A stretch of DNA of 64,000 nucleotides, from assembly GCF_964355755.1 (NCBI RefSeq), contig NC_092678.1:15970922-16034921 (forward strand), written 5' to 3'. The position numbers were made by a program, and so were the translations under genes. This stretch comes from Antedon mediterranea (taxonomy: Eukaryota > Echinodermata > Crinoidea > Comatulida > Antedonidae). This document shows positions 12,500 to 22,891 of the stretch, piece after piece (the first letter of the stretch is position 1; every line of letters begins with the position of its first letter). The notes beneath the pieces were generated by a model. The model saw nothing but the letters and a program-made list of their open reading frames with translations, was not told the origin of the DNA and did no database searches.

Positions 12500-12725
12500 T
12501 TTAGCAGAATACAGGCATATTGCACCAGGTGTAATACAGCCTAAGCTACATATGCTTGAGCACCATGCTATTGCATTCATGAGAGAATGGAAGGTGGTCT
12601 CTGAGCAAGGCGGGGAGACATGCCAAACTCAACCGTCACAAAACAGCAGTGTGGATTAGAGTCAAACTTAGACTCATCTGACTTTCACATCTCCAATGAT
12701 ACAAAATGAAATAATAAAACCCAAC
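12500..12725 (+). pseudogene. Transposase C-terminal exon remnant (catalytic Glu region)
   Basis: The plus strand reads through a match to the last exon of the intact transposase: PKLHMLEHHAIAFMREWKV, then SEQGGE. This keeps the H-x4-H motif and the catalytic glutamate context, followed by a broken tail ending near the 'SHLTF' region. Upstream it retains YRHIAPGVIQ. A small deletion removes residues between the tryptophan and the SEQGGE segment. It identifies the 5.2-kb element as a deletion derivative of the same transposon family. Confidence 0.7.
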
Positions 12726-12889
12726 AAATGCAAGAAAGCCAACAAAGAATGATTCATTAACATTAATGATCATAAAATATTGTACATTTTTAAATGTTAA
12801 AGGAATATTGCATTGTATTGATTTCCTTTTAACAATGCCTAATAATAATGAATATGTAAAAGTAATACTATAGTATGTCTATATTTCAA

Positions 12890-15545
12890 TTACTAACTAA
12901 TTACTATTGATTGATAGTACTACTGCTGTACATGTGTTAGTGATTGATTGTTAAAGTTACAAATTCATAGCATGGTAAACACAATTTAAAATTTACTAGT
13001 TCTTGAACAGTAAAATAAACTTACCTATATGGTAGGTATAGGTATTGGTCCAAATCTGTTTAAAATGTTTTAGCCATTTTGGGTTGCCGCTATATATGTA
13101 CCTAAAAAATAGTAATAGTATAACATTATAATAAGAATTAATTAAAATTAACTTATTAAATTTACTATGGTTGCATACATACTAATTTGAATATGCAGTG
13201 ATGAGCAAAAACAAATGTTAAAATTCATTATTTATAATAATTGTAATTATTACATACAGGGTAGGCATATATGCCTTATGTCATTGCATAGGGTATATAT
13301 AACCAGGTATCCTCATAATAAACATTATTTGTAATAAATACTGTAAATATATTAAAAATAAAAATTAATAATAATTAAATAATAATAATATATAGGCATA
13401 GAGCCTCTATGCCTAATTAGGTAGCCTACTAATACCTAGCCTATTGCTCTAGGCTAGGCTAAATAAGCTGGAAAGCTGCTTCTCTGTAAGCTACTAGTGC
13501 AAGAGAGCACAGGTCTAGCTAGTATATTAAAATAAAAATAGGGCCTATAATATAGGCCTAGCCTACCCAGCCAGTGGTAGTGATTGGTTGTTAATATTGA
13601 AAATTAATAGCATGGTAAACACAATTTAAAATTTACTAGTTCTTGAACAGTAAAATAAACTTACCTATAATATAGATGGTAGGTATAGGTATAGGTCCAA
13701 ATCTGTTTAAATGATTTTTCCACTTCCGGTTGCCGCTATGTACCTAAAAAATAGTAAAACATTACTATAAGAATTAATTAAAATTAGCTTATTAAATTTA
13801 ATATGGTTGCATACATACTAATTTGAATATGCAGTGATAAGCAAAAACGAATGTTTAAATTCATTATTTATAATACTGTAATTGTAATTATTACATACAG
13901 GGTAGGCATATATGCCTTATGTCATTGCATAGGGTATATATAACCAGGTATTCTCATAATAAACATTATTTAAATAAAATACAGTAAATATATTAAAACT
14001 AAAAATAATAATAATTAAATAATAATATTTAGGCGTAGAGCCTAGACCTAATTAGGTAGTCTACTTATACCTAGCCTATTGCTCTAGGCTAGGCTAAATA
14101 AGCTGGAAAGCTGCTTCTCTGTAGGCTGCTAGTGTTAGAGAGCACAGGTCTAGCTAGTATATTAAAATAAAAATGGGGCCTATAATATAGGCCTAGCCTA
14201 CCCAGCCAGTGGTAGTGATTGATTGTTAATATTGAAAATTAATAGCATGGTAAACACAATTTAAAATTTACTAGTTCTTGAGCAGTAAAATAAACTTACC
14301 TACTGTATATAGATGGTAGGCTGCTAGGTATTGGTCCAAATCTGTTTAAAATGTTTTTGCCACTTCGGGTTGCCGCTATGTACCTAAAAAATAGTAAAAC
14401 ATTATTATAAGAATTACTTAAAATTAGCTTATTAAATTTAATATGGTTGCATACATACTAATTTGAATATGCAGTGATGAGCAAAAACGAATGTTAAAAT
14501 TCATTGTTTTTAATAATTGTAATTATTACATACAGGGTAGGCATATATGCCTTATGTCATTGCATAGGGTATATATAACCAGGTATTCTCATAAGAAACA
14601 TTATTTAAATAAATACTGTAAATATATTAAACAAAAATTAATAATAATTAAATAATAATAGGCCTATATAGGCGTAGAGCCTAGCCTAATTAGGTAGCCT
14701 ACTTATACCTAGCCTAATTGCTCTAGGCTAGGCTAAATAAGCTGGAAAGCTGCTTCTCTGTAGGCTGCTGCTAGTGATAGAGAGCACAGGTCTATCTAGT
14801 ATATTAAAATAAAAATAGGGCCTATAATATAGGCCTAGCCTACCCAGCCAGTGGTAGTGATTGATTGTTAATATTACAAATTAATAGCATGGTACACAAT
14901 TTAATATTTGCTACTTCTTGAACAGCAAAATAATCTTACCTATATAGATGGTAGGTATGGTCCAAATCTGCTTAGCCACTTCAGGTTACTGCTCTATATA
15001 TTATATGTATCTACAATAGTATAACATTAATAATTATTATAACAATTTTATAAAATTAACTTAACTTATTAAATTTAGTATGATTGCATACTAATTTGAA
15101 TATGCAGTGATGAGCAAAACCGAATGTTAATATGATGCTTGTCATTATTTATATTGTAATTATTACATACACTTTACAGGGTAGGCCTATAATATTCCCT
15201 ATTGCATACATGTTACATAGGGTATATATAATCCTCATAATATTAAATTTACAGTTTTTGTAATGAATACTGTAAATTTAATAAAACTAAAATTAATTAT
15301 AATGATTAAATAATATTAAAAATATATAGGCCTAGGCGTAGATCCTGGGCCTAATTTTAATTAGGTAGCCTACTAATACTAGTATTAGGCTAGTAGGCTA
15401 GCCTACTCAAGGCCAGGCTAACTAAGCCGGAAAGCTGCTTCTCTGTAGTAGGCTGCTAGAGAACACAGGTCTAGCAAGGGCCTAGGCCTAGTATTAAAAT
15501 AAAAATAGGGCCTATAGTATTGGTATATGCCTAGCCTACCCAGCC
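12890..15545. repeat. Four tandem copies of a ~640-bp unit
   Basis: The marker CATGGTAAACACAATTTAAA recurs at 12971, 13611 and 14246 and, as a variant, at 14888, giving periods of 640, 635 and 642. Each unit also carries ATATGCCTTATGTCATTGCA, the phrase GAAAGCTGCTTCTCTGTA and a GGCCTAGCCTACCCAGCC block. Units diverge by small indels, the last most. The repeats lie wholly inside the decayed transposon and show no coding frame. Confidence 0.85.
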
Positions 15546-16135
15546 AGGCCTAAATAATTCAAATAATGTAACATTTCCAAACTCATTTGGGTCAGCTGTC
15601 ACATGAAAGGCAGTGTTGCAACTAGAGTAGACACAAGCCTAAGCCTAAAAATGACACAATTTGAAACGGCCATAGCTCAAAAATTCAACCATCACCTCTC
15701 GACCATTACTATGTTATAACATTCACAGATAACTAAATTATCATGCAGTACCAAAGAATTAGAGTGAAAATTAGATTTTTTAAAGATACGGACAAACAAA
15801 CATGTACCTAATTTGGAAATGTCACTCACGTGCGTAAATTGGTATATGCTTGTATTTTATGGTCCACCCTTCCATTAATTTTCAGCTTTACATTCCTTGT
15901 TAAAAACAAAACGACAACGTGCTTGTTTCATCCAGGGACTCTTTAATGAATATTCATATTTTTACCGACCCTTTATTTTTTTATCTCATTCTCATTGGCT
16001 GTTTAAAACATGTCTTTAAATGACATTTGACTCCACTCTGCACACGTGGATTTGTAAGTAATTGTTTATGTATTGTTACTCCAGCGATACGACTTGTAAC
16101 GTTGAGGGCGCATGACTTAATTCGTATGTTTGAAA
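15546..16135. other. Right arm of decayed transposon, no gene
   Basis: This noncoding arm shares with 46800-47230 the segment around CATCCAGGG, AATGAATATTCAT and ATTGGCTGTTTAAAA, confirming that both transposons have the same right arm. Confidence 0.6.
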
Positions 16136-16303
16136 CAGCTGTGCGCTAATTATTTGCATTCTTAACATATACTATTTATTTCCATCAGATAACGATGTAC
16201 AGTATCTATAACGACGTTTATGATCTCAATTGTTATTATCTCGCTGATATAACTAAATGTATAATAATAACGCAGACAGTAATAAAACCACTAAAAAATA
16301 AAT

Positions 16304-18055
16304 ATGGGTAGCATAGATATATGTAGTTTAAATGTACGGGGGATTAGAAACCCTTTTAAACGCAGCACCGTATTTAATTGGCTAAGGGATCAACCCTTCT
16401 CCATATATCTCCTACAAGAAACCCACTGCACACATGAGCTGGAAACTGCGTGGCGTAATGACTGGGGTTCTGAGATTAAATTTAGCAATGGAAAGAATAA
16501 TTCGGCTGGAGTCTGTATTCTCTTAAAATTAAATGTCAGCTACAAAATAGGAAACATATACAATGATCAAAATGGGAAATTTATTATTATGAATATACAA
16601 ATAGAGGATAAACATATTACAATTGCAAATTTATATGGACCAAATGATGACAACAGTTTCTTTTTTGAACAATTTAATAATAAAATTGAGGAGTTCGCAC
16701 AGTACTCTCTAATAATAGGCGGAGATTTTAATACAATTCTTCAACCTGATCTGGATAAGAAAAATGGAAGAGGTCAAATTCACCCGAGATCTGTAGAACA
16801 AATAAATAGTATAAAAGACAATTATAATTTAATTGACATCTGGAGACAGGAAAATCCAACTAAAACCCAATTTACATGGCACTCCAATCAATCTCCAAAA
16901 GTGTTCTGTAGGTTAGATTATTTTCTTATATCCTATGAACTTTGGTCTCAAGTTGAAAAAACTTTAATATCACCGGGTTTTAAAAGTGACCATTCATTGA
17001 TTACGTTATCAATACATGGAATAACAAGTAAACGAGGGTCAGGTTTCTGGAAACTGAATACAAGCCTTTTAAGTGACCCACAATACGTTAAAGAAATTAA
17101 AGAAACCATAAAAAACACAAAAGAAGAATGTTTAGAAAATAACCCACATACTGTATGGGAAATGATAAAATGTAATACAAGGAGAACATCAATGTCGTAT
17201 TCTGGTAGACTAAATAAAACAATTAAAAAAGACGTGGATCGATTAAACAATGAAATCAAAACCTTAGAAGAGCAATATTGCGTAAACAGTAATGAAAAAA
17301 TAACCGAAATGATCCAAATTAAAAGAAACGAACTAGAATCAATCTATGAAATTAGAACACGTGGCTCACTGATTCGATCCAAAGCCCGTTGGATAGAAGA
17401 AGGAGAAAAAAGCACGAAATATTTTCTTAATTTAGAGAGGAGGAATTATAATAAAAAGCATATAACTAAAATTACAACAGATAATGGAGACATAACTAAC
17501 CCCGACGATATAATAAATGAAGAAAAACGATTCTATGAATCATTATATAGTTTTGAAGGCGAAAATAACAATGTCAACCCTGCTGATATTTTTGACAAGA
17601 TACACATAGATAAAATCAATAAAGATGATGAATCTATATGTGACCAGCCCCTTAGAGATACAGAATGTTTAGAAGCATTAAAGGTGATGGATAACAATAA
17701 AACCCCTGGGACAGATGGTTTTCCTGCCGAGTTTTATAAACTATTTTGGAATGATATAAAAGATACGCTAATTAACGCTTACCATTATTCTTTCCAATCC
17801 GGGTTTTTAAGTATCTCCCAGAAACGAGGGGTGATATCACTTATACCGAAAAAAGATAAATCTCCGCTATTATTGAAAAACTGGCGTCCCATCTCGCTTT
17901 TAAATGTGGATTATAAAATTTTAGCAAAAGCCATTGCGACTCGTTTAAAATGTGTGCTGCCATCAGTAATTAATCCTGATCAAACGGGCTTTCTTAAAGG
18001 CAGATATATTGGAGAAAACATAAGATTAGTCTATGATGTAATAGAATATGCATAA
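16304..18055 (+). CDS. LINE ORF2, first part: AP endonuclease and RT N-terminus
   Basis: This is 583 residues of a Tx1/L1-type ORF2. The endonuclease domain (about 1-235) shows the expected catalytic landmarks: SLNVRGI near residue 8, QETH near 38, GGDFNT near 139 and SDHSLITLS near 226. A linker and the start of the reverse transcriptase follow (KTPGTDGFPAEFYK; LIPKKDKSP; NWRPISLLNVDYKILAK; GFLKGRYI). The protein nicks target DNA and primes reverse transcription. The frame ends at TAA (18053-18055), exactly in register with the next frame, so this is a single nonsense mutation rather than a natural stop. It belongs with ORF1 at 9728. Confidence 0.88.
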   Translation: MGSIDICSLNVRGIRNPFKRSTVFNWLRDQPFSIYLLQETHCTHELETAWRNDWGSEIKFSNGKNNSAGVCILLKLNVSYKIGNIYNDQNGKFIIMNIQIEDKHITIANLYGPNDDNSFFFEQFNNKIEEFAQYSLIIGGDFNTILQPDLDKKNGRGQIHPRSVEQINSIKDNYNLIDIWRQENPTKTQFTWHSNQSPKVFCRLDYFLISYELWSQVEKTLISPGFKSDHSLITLSIHGITSKRGSGFWKLNTSLLSDPQYVKEIKETIKNTKEECLENNPHTVWEMIKCNTRRTSMSYSGRLNKTIKKDVDRLNNEIKTLEEQYCVNSNEKITEMIQIKRNELESIYEIRTRGSLIRSKARWIEEGEKSTKYFLNLERRNYNKKHITKITTDNGDITNPDDIINEEKRFYESLYSFEGENNNVNPADIFDKIHIDKINKDDESICDQPLRDTECLEALKVMDNNKTPGTDGFPAEFYKLFWNDIKDTLINAYHYSFQSGFLSISQKRGVISLIPKKDKSPLLLKNWRPISLLNVDYKILAKAIATRLKCVLPSVINPDQTGFLKGRYIGENIRLVYDVIEYA

Positions 18056-19975
18056 ATGCACAACAAGCCAAACTTACTATTTTTTGTAGATTTCGAAAAG
18101 GCTTTCGATAAGGTGAAATGGGACTTCCTTGATATGTCTCTTAAGAGATTTGGCTTTGGTAAAAATATGATAAATTGGATAAAAATATTATATAAAGACA
18201 TTGTTAGTTGCGTTATAAATAACGGGGTAACATCAAAATTCTTCAATTTAAAACGAGGCCTGCGTCAAGGATGTCCCTTATCCCCATATCTTTTTATAAT
18301 TTGTGCAGAAATACTAGGTAACATGGTACGTCAATCAGACACATTTAAAGGTATAGAGTACAATAATGTAGACATAAGAATTAGCCAATTTGCAGATGAC
18401 ACTGTGTTTTTTCTCAAAGACCAAAACTCAATTAAACCGATTATAGATATACTGGATGAATTTTCTATATATTCTGGACTCAGAATTAATTATGAAAAAA
18501 GTAACATTATGAGAATAGGATCGTTAAGAAACTGCGACTATAAAACGCCATCTGAGAAAAGTATTTCATGGACCAAAGGCCCAGTAAAATACTTGGGTGT
18601 TAATATTTCTTGTAATTTTAATAATATTTTCAGACTCAATTTTCCAGATAAGGCTAAAAATGCTGAACAAGTATTAAATATGTGGAAACAACGCTCACTT
18701 ACTTTGTTTGGAAAAGCAACTATTATTAAGTCACTGTTTCTCCCGATATTCACGTATGTTTTCTCAAATTTACCAGACCCACCCGATTGTTTCCTTCAAG
18801 ATATTCAAAGTAAAATTTTTAAATTTATATGGAACGGAAAACCCGATAAAGTCAAAAGAAAAGTCATGCTTAACAATTTTGACGAAGGAGGGTTAAAAAT
18901 TCCCAATATTAAGAGTTACTGTACATCTCTCAAATCATGTTGGGTGAAAAGATATCTTGATGGAAATCAATCCAAGTGGAAAGTGTTTTTAAAAAGTAAG
19001 ATTAAAAAGGTTGGAGGAAATATTGTTTTCGAAACCAACTTTTCTAAATCTTCAAAAATATTAAAACAATTTGAAAGGTTCCATAAAGATATACTCTCTG
19101 CGTGGAGTGAATACAATGTTGTAGAACCGTATACGATAGAGGACATCTTAAATCAATCTTTATGGAACAACTCATGTTTTGATAAAAGAGAATTTAAAGT
19201 TGAAAAAAATTGGTTGGTTAAAAATGTAAACTATGTAAAAGATATCGTGAACAAAGAAGGGAAAATATTAGAACTAGACGAATTTAACCAAAAATATAAT
19301 TTTAAACCAGACTTCTTATTATATCACCAGATTGTAAATTCAATTCCAAAGCTCTGGAAACAGAAATTAATTGAACAAGGTATAAACACAACGAATGAAG
19401 TTGAATCCAAATTACAGACATTCATTTCTGTGAAAACGAGAAATTGTCATTATATCTATAAACACATTATATTAAAAAATGTTGAAGAGCCAATTGAAAT
19501 TGAATCCAAATGGGAAAAGGAGTTTGACAACAAACTTAATTGGAAAAACCTTTTCTCAAATTTACACGCCTGTACAAATGACACTAAGCTAAAAAATGTT
19601 CAATTTAAATTTATTCATCGTATAATTTATACAAATACAATGCTCTTTAAGATGTCAAAGGTCGATTCACCAATGTGTAGTTTTTGCAAGGAAAAGCAGG
19701 AAACACTGCTACATATGTTCTTTGAATGTGATCTGGTAAAGAACATTTGGGAAAATGTAAAACAATATATGTATCGAAATATCAACAATAACTTAATTAT
19801 CACCAAAGAAAGTATATGTTTTGGTTTTGGAAAAACACACAGTGATGCAAACATTTTAATTTTAATTACAAAGTGGTACATATTTAGTTGCAAAATCAAA
19901 AAACAATTACTTAATTATAATCATTTATTTCACATTTACCAAAAATACAAGGCAACCATATTATTAGCAAAATGA
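18056..19975 (+). CDS. LINE ORF2, second part: RT palm, thumb and CCHC end
   Basis: This is the continuation in the same frame after the nonsense codon. It carries LLFFVDFEKAFDKVKW, RGLRQGCPLSPYLFIICAE and the catalytic FADDT box (about residue 112 of this part), then KYLGVNIS and the thumb. Near the C-terminus lies CSFCKEKQETLLHMFFEC, the C-x2-C-x8-H-x4-C motif found in L1/Tx1 ORF2. Joined to the first part the protein would be about 1,220 residues, the usual ORF2 size. The ORF is followed by a 140-base 3' UTR and poly-A. Apart from the one stop the catalytic residues look intact. Confidence 0.88.
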   Translation: MHNKPNLLFFVDFEKAFDKVKWDFLDMSLKRFGFGKNMINWIKILYKDIVSCVINNGVTSKFFNLKRGLRQGCPLSPYLFIICAEILGNMVRQSDTFKGIEYNNVDIRISQFADDTVFFLKDQNSIKPIIDILDEFSIYSGLRINYEKSNIMRIGSLRNCDYKTPSEKSISWTKGPVKYLGVNISCNFNNIFRLNFPDKAKNAEQVLNMWKQRSLTLFGKATIIKSLFLPIFTYVFSNLPDPPDCFLQDIQSKIFKFIWNGKPDKVKRKVMLNNFDEGGLKIPNIKSYCTSLKSCWVKRYLDGNQSKWKVFLKSKIKKVGGNIVFETNFSKSSKILKQFERFHKDILSAWSEYNVVEPYTIEDILNQSLWNNSCFDKREFKVEKNWLVKNVNYVKDIVNKEGKILELDEFNQKYNFKPDFLLYHQIVNSIPKLWKQKLIEQGINTTNEVESKLQTFISVKTRNCHYIYKHIILKNVEEPIEIESKWEKEFDNKLNWKNLFSNLHACTNDTKLKNVQFKFIHRIIYTNTMLFKMSKVDSPMCSFCKEKQETLLHMFFECDLVKNIWENVKQYMYRNINNNLIITKESICFGFGKTHSDANILILITKWYIFSCKIKKQLLNYNHLFHIYQKYKATILLAK

Positions 19976-21954
19976 TTATTATTAAGTGTATTTTTGCGAT
20001 ACAATATTTTTTTTTTCTTTAATTTTATTACTCTCTTATTTTTGAGAGAGTATTATATCGTTTTAATAGTTACGTTGCCTTTATATATTAATTTTGTATT
20101 ATGTATGTGATGAAATGAAAAAAAAAAAAAAAAAAAAAAAAAAAAGGTGTATGTTAGACGTTACTCGGCATGGAATGGAGGTCTGCGGAGTCGTGAAATG
20201 TGCATAAAGTCACATTTGTGCAAACAACCACATTTGTGCAAACACTTTACCTTCAAATGTGCAAATCTGTAAAAATTCATAACCCACAAATGTGCAAACA
20301 TCTCGCCGTTAAATATAAAAACGATCAGTTTTGACGTTAAATGTGAAAAAGGTATTCTACAAATCTGCAAAGCATTTCTTCAACCAAAAACTTCTATTCC
20401 ATTTTATATTTTTGGTTCGTAGGTCTTTCAGAGTAAAAATAACAATAGGAAAAAGAGTATAACAAATTTAAAATGTTCAATATAATAAAAAACACTTATA
20501 CTATTGTATTTTATTATAGTCAAAGTCTCTAAACCGCCTCGGCTAAATTCAAGTCGGCCCTAAGTCAACTCGCCCTCAAGTCAACTCGACCTCACGTCAA
20601 CTGAGCTGCGTCAACTCGGCCACATTAAAGTATGGAACGCAAAAAAATAGTGTTTATATTTCAATTATACCACATAGTTACGTTCAGTACTGAAATATTT
20701 TAGGATTGAAAAGAATAAAATATCTATGTGACGAAGACGGATATGACGAACCTCAAAAATCATGTGACAGAAATGATATGAAGACTTGATTTGAATATGG
20801 TTATATTGACCATAGTAACATAGATACACAATGTAATAACGTGATACAGATATACAAAACAAAATTTACAACAAAAATGCCCCTGGCAGTAGCAAACAGT
20901 CAAATCATCTCCGTCATAAAGATTCATTGGGAAATTTGACGGAGATGAGCGTGACGGAGATGATGTATTTAGCATAGGACAGGACAGGATCACCCCGTAG
21001 GCATGTCTGACAGCGGAGACGGAGTGCATACTGCTAGACCCATGAATAAATTGTACTTCCAGTTGAAAAAAACCCAGAAATTATAATTATTTAATGAGTT
21101 CTATACCGTTCGGATATGACGTTCAATAAAGGTACGCAACTGTAATTTTTATAAAACCTTGTTTTATTAGCCTTTTTTTTTAATCTTTTATTGAAAATAA
21201 TGTGCGGCTATATTTATTTCCATGTCTTCGAATGTTTACAACGCACAATCAATTTTTCCCTGCCATTCACATTTAAATTATGTGACGGTATGAATGACAC
21301 AAAACTGTGGGACAAGCTTTTTTCTGAATAAAAACTTTAAAGTTTGCGATTTAATGTATGTATGATGTATTTTGAAGAATAAAATCGCACGACATCATGA
21401 TTAACTAATTTTTGACAAAATGTTATGAACAAAAGTATATACGACGAACATAACATTGAAGATGTACGATCGGGAAATGGGCTTTTAGGGGGTTGCCTGA
21501 AATATATATATTTTTAAATTAACAATATCAAAGCTATTATCTTTGGTTTATGTAATTAATTATTCTTACAATAATGTTGATTATGATATAGGCCTAAGTC
21601 AAGAATTTGTATTTCTAATAAGGTATGTTTAGTCTCTATCCCACCAAAAAACCAGAACACGATTTTAGACACTTACTGAAGAAAAGTTTCTAATAAAAGT
21701 CTTCTTATTGGAAATGTACAAGATACAATGAACTGTGTCCATTAGATTTTCTACATTTTATGTAAAATTTGTTTGTGTTATGTGAGGTTTGAACAATTTA
21801 TGAAATTGGAAATTGGGTGTAATTCCTTGTGCAAATTGAATCCAAATACTCGATTAAAATTGATCACATTAGAAAATAGTGCAATGTATTTTAGTATTTG
21901 ATAAAACCAAAGTTAAAATAAACCTGTGACGCATAAATATAAAAATAATGCAAG

Positions 21955-22470
21955 TCTATTCAATTCAATTCAATTCAAAGTAACATTTATTTTCTTCAAA
22001 TTAAAACAGTATACACAATGGTGTAAAAGAAAGGTAATTAAATTGAAGAAGGCATGTTCAAAAAAAGTAAAAAGCTTGTGACAGACATGCCTAAACAAAG
22101 ATGGGATTTAAACTACACAGAAAAAGAAAATAAAAAATAAAATAAAGAAATAACAAAATATAAATGTAAATAACATGGGTTAAACTAAATAAGAAAAAAA
22201 ATAAAAAAAATAATGTTGGTATAAATAAAGAACTATTCGTCTTCTTGTTACTCATCATTATAATTATTATCATAAAATGTAATATAATAAAAATTAATAC
22301 TTGGATGTGATATATTTTTAAATTTTAAATGAAAAACTTTTCTTAGATACAGCATCTTTAATATTTGAAGGTAGTTTATTCCATAGCTTAGGTCACTAAA
22401 TCTTTTGTTATATTGAAATGATGTTTTTCTATGAAGAGGGTAACGCATTAAAAGAATAATGGTTTATTAA
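21955..22470 (-). mobile_element. 3' end fragment of a CR1-like LINE (second copy)
   Basis: Paralogue of 2812-3310. Its left edge has a clean ATTCAATTCAATTCAA tail, and the minus strand preserves RYPLHRKTSFQYN before frame loss, matching the end of LINE reverse transcriptases. It lies inside the long-TIR element. Confidence 0.6.
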
Positions 22471-22836
22471 AATTTCGCAATTTCAAAATAAACAAGCTTG
22501 TGCAGATTCAAATTGCGAATTCTTTGCGCTATTTTGAATTCTGCATATAACATTCACATTCATATTAATATTCATCCCTATACATGCGTACTTCGTTTTT
22601 ATTATTTTTCTTCTGTTCATTAGAAGGATTTTGTCCCATTTATTTGCACTTTTTCCGTTTCAAACTTTAACATGGCCTACTGTAGTTGACGTGAGGCCGA
22701 GTTGACTTGAGGCCGAGTTAATTTGAGGGCGAATTGAATTTAGCCGAGGCGGTTGAGAGCCTCTGATTATAATAAAATACAACAGTATAATTAGTTTTTA
22801 TAATATTGAACATTTTAAATTTATTATACTCTTTTT

Positions 22837-22891
22837 AGGTGATCATTTAGAATAAAATGATCACCTATTGTTATTGTATGAAATCTTTATT
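22837..22891 (+). mobile_element. 5' terminus of outer Helentron-like element 'a'
   Basis: It begins AGGTGATCATTT and folds back on AAATGATCACCT, forming a terminal hairpin. After 55 bases the element is broken at CTTTATT. The missing remainder is found at 27672-29208, as shown by the unbroken copy at 26091-27671, where CTTTATT runs straight into CTTATTCTT. Confidence 0.75.

Larger units (their letters stand above)
10918..16143 (+). mobile_element. Decayed RAG1/Chapaev-like DNA transposon, 5.2 kb
   Basis: The ends are CACAGCTGTTTCA (10918-10930) and its inverse TGAAACAGCTGTG (16131-16143). Perfect 4-bp duplications CGCT lie at 10914-10917 and 16144-16147. A second conserved block, GCGCCCTC, occurs 33 bp inside the left end and, inverted, 24 bp inside the right end. 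The same layout occurs in the 12.4-kb element at 34843-47240, and interior stretches match it (11440-11880, 12030-12110, 12500-12720, 15920-16010). The middle of the transposase gene is gone, replaced by four 640-bp tandem repeats. It is therefore non-autonomous, but its ends are well preserved. Confidence 0.85.
9544..20145 (+). mobile_element. Tx1/L1-clade LINE, interrupted by a DNA transposon
   Basis: The unit starts at a run of 17 T (9544-9560) and ends at a 28-base poly-A (20118-20145). It carries ORF1 (9728-10597) and ORF2 (16304-19975). The empty site is visible at 1045-1063, where GATACAA runs through to GGTGTATG with about 12 bases between. In this filled copy those bases are missing and there is no target duplication. 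Between the ORFs sits a separate 5.2-kb DNA transposon with its own 4-bp duplication; without it the LINE is about 5.4 kb, typical of the L1/Tx1 group. ORF2 has one nonsense codon, so the copy looks young but inactive as it stands. Confidence 0.85.

Noticed and set aside
22837-22870. AGGTGATCATTT hairpin as a transcription terminator
   Set aside because: Animal genome, and the hairpin recurs exactly at Helentron-like 5' ends, which explains it.
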